A stretch of DNA of 7,600 nt from Clostridiales bacterium (GTDB lineage: Bacteria; Bacillota; Clostridia; Christensenellales; Christensenellaceae), in assembly GCA_003343685.1 (NCBI GenBank), contig QAKS01000061.1, forward strand, positions 1-7,600, given 5' to 3'. The stretch's first letter is position 1. The number at the start of each line of letters is the position of its first letter. Positions 5,334-7,600 of this stretch are shown piece by piece. The notes under the pieces were generated by a model. That model was not told the DNA's origin. It did not search any database and saw nothing but the letters and a program-made list of their open reading frames with translations. Made by a program: the position numbers and the translations under genes.

Positions 5334-6300
5334 TGGTACGATCGCCAAGAAGCGCAGAAATATAGACTATTCTCTGTTTATCGCGCCTGTAATGCTGGTG
5401 ATCTGCGTTATCCTTTTTACTATTATCAACCCGAAGTTTATATCCATTACGAACCTGATGAACATTCTGAGACAGGGCGGACCGCTGTTCATCGTATCCT
5501 TCGGCCTGACGGGCGTCATTTTGACGGGCAGCATCGACATTTCGTCGGACGGACTGATGAGTCTGTGCGGTATCAGCGCTGTTATGCTGGCAAACGTGGT
5601 TGCTGTAGGCGGCGGCTGGGTGAGTGTGCTGCTGGGAATGCTGATCGGACTGGTATTCGGTGCGCTGATGGGCGTGTTGGTATCCTATGTGCGTCTCCCT
5701 TCGTTCCTGGTAACGTATGGCATGGCGACCATATGCCGCGGCATTGCGCTGATCATATCGGGCGGTGTGGCGCAGAACACAATGTTTACCGAGTTTAAAA
5801 AGCTGGGTAACGGAAATCTGTTTGACGTATTTCCCACCATGGCGGTGTTTGCCATTGTTGTGTTTGTCATCATGCACATTTTGACGAAAAAAATGAAGTA
5901 TGGACGCTCACTGTATGCCATTGGCGCAAACGAAAGAGTCGCTGCTTTAAGCGGCCTGCCCGTGAAAAAGTACAAGCTGATTGCCTTTATTGTCGCGGGA
6001 CTGTGCACCGGCCTCGGCGGCGTACTGATGAGCGCCCGTCTGGGTGCCGGCACACATGCGCGGGGCGACGGAATGTCTCTGGACGCCATTGCTGCGGTTG
6101 TTATGGGCGGCACGTCGCTGTCAGGCGGCAAGGGTAGTGTTGCCCGCGCCATCACAGGTGTGTTCGTCATACAGATGATCAACAACGGTTTGAACCTGAT
6201 GGGCGTATCGCCGCACGTTCAGGTTCTGATAAAGGGTATCGTAGTTATTCTGGCGGTTGCCGCTTCCAAGGACTGGAAGAGTAATGAAATCGTCAAGTAA
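5302..6300 (+). CDS. CUT2 (RbsC-like) ABC transporter permease
   Basis: A 332-residue membrane protein, typical of the ribose/xylose/galactose permease family. After a basic, cytoplasmic N-terminus (1-22) hydrophobic segments appear at about 24-43, 62-76, 84-102, 106-129, 134-153, 179-195, 225-245, 260-273 and 280-322, some short or merged. Family landmarks: TGSIDISSDGLMSLCG (75-90), the form taken here of the usual GGIDLS-G motif; YAIGANERVAALSGLPV (205-221), the cytoplasmic loop thought to touch the ATPase; and MGGTSLSGGKGS (268-279). It forms the channel, probably as a homodimer, for whatever the lipoprotein binds. It starts inside the ATPase gene, with AAGGAGG (5286-5292) 9 nt ahead, which suggests coupled translation. 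Its stop TAA (6298-6300) is part of the next gene's ribosome binding site. Confidence 0.93.
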   Translation: MKKTSSNILPDGTIAKKRRNIDYSLFIAPVMLVICVILFTIINPKFISITNLMNILRQGGPLFIVSFGLTGVILTGSIDISSDGLMSLCGISAVMLANVVAVGGGWVSVLLGMLIGLVFGALMGVLVSYVRLPSFLVTYGMATICRGIALIISGGVAQNTMFTEFKKLGNGNLFDVFPTMAVFAIVVFVIMHILTKKMKYGRSLYAIGANERVAALSGLPVKKYKLIAFIVAGLCTGLGGVLMSARLGAGTHARGDGMSLDAIAAVVMGGTSLSGGKGSVARAITGVFVIQMINNGLNLMGVSPHVQVLIKGIVVILAVAASKDWKSNEIVK

Positions 6301-6315
6301 GGGAGGATACTTACT

Positions 6316-7365
6316 ATGAGCGATACTATGAAAGCTGTAGTATTCAAAGAGCTGGGCAAGGTGGTCGTCGAGGACCGCCCTGTTCCGGCCATCAAAGATT
6401 CGAAGGATGCCATTGTCCGCGTGACGAAGGCGGCAATCTGCTCCAGCGACATCCATATCAAGCACGGCATGATTGCCCGCGCGAAGGAGGGCACTATTCT
6501 CGGACACGAAATTGTGGGCGAGATTGTGGAGACAGGCGCGGATGTGCGCAAGGTCAAAAAGGGAGACCGGGTGACGGTCAACAACGAGACCTTTTGCGGA
6601 GAGTGCTTTTTCTGCAGGCGCGGATATGTCAACAACTGCTCCAACGGGGGCTGGATGCTGGGCTGTGTTGAGGACGGCGGCCAGGCGGAGTACGTGCGCG
6701 TGGCCTATGCAGACAACTGCTGCGACATCATTCCCGAGGGAGTGTCCGACGATCAGGCGATGCTTGTAGGCGACGTTTTGGCCACGGGCTTTTGGGCGGC
6801 GGAGATAGGCGAAATCAAGCCCGGAGACACTGCTGTGGTGATAGGCGCAGGACCGACGGGTCTCTGCACCTCCATGTGTGCGAGACTGTATACGCCGGCG
6901 AGACTGATCTCCATCGACATTTCGGACGAGAGGCTGGCGTTTGCAAAGGAGCATGGACTTGCCGACATCACCATAAACTCCAAAAAAGAGGATGCGCTTG
7001 AGATCGTGCGCAGCCTTACGGATGGAAGAGGGGCAGACAGACTGTTTGAATGTGCCGGAGGTGCGAATACCTTTGAGATGGCATGGCAGATTACCCGCCC
7101 GAGCGGAATCGTATGCCTGGTAGCGCACTATGAGGACGACCCTCAAAAGCTGCCGCTTCGCAAAATGTATGGAAAGAACCTCGTATTCAAGACAGGCGGG
7201 GTTCATGCAAACGCATGTGCCAAAACGCTGGATTTGATTCGGGAGGGCAAGCTCGATACCATGCCGCTGATTACACATCGGTATGCCTTGAGCGACGCGC
7301 TCGAGGTGTATCGCCTCTTTGAGAATCAGGAGGATGGCGTTATTAAGGTGGTTTTTGAGCCGTAA
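6316..7365 (+). CDS. Zinc-dependent medium-chain alcohol dehydrogenase
   Basis: A 349-residue member of the threonine/sorbitol/butanediol dehydrogenase-like MDR family, full length. Seen: catalytic zinc site C42 (ICSSDIH), H64-E65 (GHE) and probably D153; structural zinc site C94, C97, C100, C108 (C-x2-C-x2-C-x7-C); Rossmann loop GAGPTG (177-182); and D201 at the end of the second strand (ISID), which favours NAD(H). It would oxidise a secondary alcohol or polyol hydroxyl, or reduce the ketone, in the cytoplasm. It follows the permease by 15 nt, and its ribosome binding site AAGGGAGG (6299-6306) overlaps the permease stop, so it is certainly in the same operon and likely acts on the imported compound. 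ATG at 6316 is preferred on site spacing (9 nt); the ATG at 6328 (MKAVVF) is the common family start but lies 21 nt from the site. Exact substrate unknown. Confidence 0.92.
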   Translation: MSDTMKAVVFKELGKVVVEDRPVPAIKDSKDAIVRVTKAAICSSDIHIKHGMIARAKEGTILGHEIVGEIVETGADVRKVKKGDRVTVNNETFCGECFFCRRGYVNNCSNGGWMLGCVEDGGQAEYVRVAYADNCCDIIPEGVSDDQAMLVGDVLATGFWAAEIGEIKPGDTAVVIGAGPTGLCTSMCARLYTPARLISIDISDERLAFAKEHGLADITINSKKEDALEIVRSLTDGRGADRLFECAGGANTFEMAWQITRPSGIVCLVAHYEDDPQKLPLRKMYGKNLVFKTGGVHANACAKTLDLIREGKLDTMPLITHRYALSDALEVYRLFENQEDGVIKVVFEP

Positions 7366-7410
7366 AGCTCCAGTATTATAAAATTAAAAATTTCAGAAAG
7401 GGTGATCAGT
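7366..7410 (+). promoter_or_regulatory. AT-rich gap with extended ribosome binding site for the last gene
   Basis: The 45-nt spacer between the alcohol dehydrogenase and the AA_synth-family gene holds a small AT stem (AAATT at 7381-7385 with AATTT at 7389-7393, too weak to matter). An unusually long Shine-Dalgarno match, AAAGGGTGATC (7397-7407), precedes the TTG. The long match may compensate for the weak start codon. No promoter or terminator is visible. Confidence 0.55.
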
Positions 7411-7600
7411 TTGTCCAAAGAGCCAAATATAAGAAAATTTGAGATTTTCCTGGAAACCGTGCGCAGCGAGGGCGGCGCAGAGTTAGAAAAACCGCTGAAA
7501 AAGTGTGCTGCTGTAGCCGTTATCAAAAACCCGTTTGCCGGCGAATACGCTGAGGATTTGACAGAGCTTATGGAGTACGGCGAGTATTTGGGAGATTACC
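7411..7600 (+). CDS. Amino acid synthesis (AA_synth, PF06684-like) family protein, 5' part
   Basis: Only the first 63 codons are in the window; the frame is open to the edge. The protein begins SKEPNIRKFEIFLETVRSEG and continues with CAAVAVIKNPFAGEYAEDL (32-50) and YGEYLGD. The pattern IRK, E-T-x-x-E-G-G, A-V-I-K-N-P-F-A-G and E-D-L is how I recall the start of AA_synth (formerly DUF1185) proteins, small enzymes or binding proteins of about 190-200 residues whose chemistry is not established despite the name. The start is TTG at 7411, chosen because AAAGGGTGATC (7397-7407) is a close match to the 16S 3' end and the family N-terminus fits; a GTG at 7402 lies inside that site. It is 45 nt after the alcohol dehydrogenase, so probably co-transcribed. 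Confidence 0.78.
   Translation, partial: MSKEPNIRKFEIFLETVRSEGGAELEKPLKKCAAVAVIKNPFAGEYAEDLTELMEYGEYLGDY

Noticed and set aside
6121..7278. Minus-strand open frame of 385 codons across the permease end and the ADH
   Set aside because: It spans two well-supported sense genes and their junction, shows no domain, and has no start signal.

Overview
The window looks like a chromosomal catabolic locus from an anaerobic Gram-positive bacterium, most likely a Clostridia-type member of the Bacillota. The grounds are the strong AGGAGG-like ribosome binding sites, the TTG starts, a near-consensus sigma-A promoter in AT-rich spacer DNA between GC-balanced genes, and a solute-binding lipoprotein with an Ala/Pro/Glu/Thr-rich linker behind its lipobox. 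All genes lie on the + strand. I see no mobile elements, CRISPR, tRNA or rRNA.

Layout: positions 1-42 are the last 13 codons of an upstream gene. At 63-1331 is a LarA-like (lactate racemase superfamily) protein that keeps the residues used to hold and use the nickel-pincer nucleotide cofactor. A GC-rich stem-loop (1347-1374) follows, then a 313-bp spacer with a strong promoter (-35 at 1487, -10 at 1509) and several small palindromes and repeats in the predicted leader. From there a probable operon runs to the window end: a short-chain dehydrogenase/reductase (1645-2424); a three-part CUT2 (ribose-type) ABC importer made of binding lipoprotein (2482-3639), double ATPase (3804-5333) and permease (5302-6300); a zinc-dependent medium-chain alcohol dehydrogenase (6316-7365); and the start of an 'amino acid synthesis family' (AA_synth, PF06684-like) protein (7411 to beyond the end).

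Working model (inference): the importer brings in a small sugar-like, polyol or hydroxy-acid compound, and the two dehydrogenases oxidise or reduce its hydroxyl/carbonyl groups. The LarA-like enzyme would invert a carbon next to a carboxylate, and the AA_synth-family protein would do a further step of unknown chemistry. The substrate cannot be read from the sequence. The binding protein lacks the Asp-Arg pair of ribose-binding protein, so ribose itself is doubtful. The most interesting points are this gene combination, the altered ATP-site motifs in both halves of the ATPase, and the possible control region ahead of the dehydrogenase gene.
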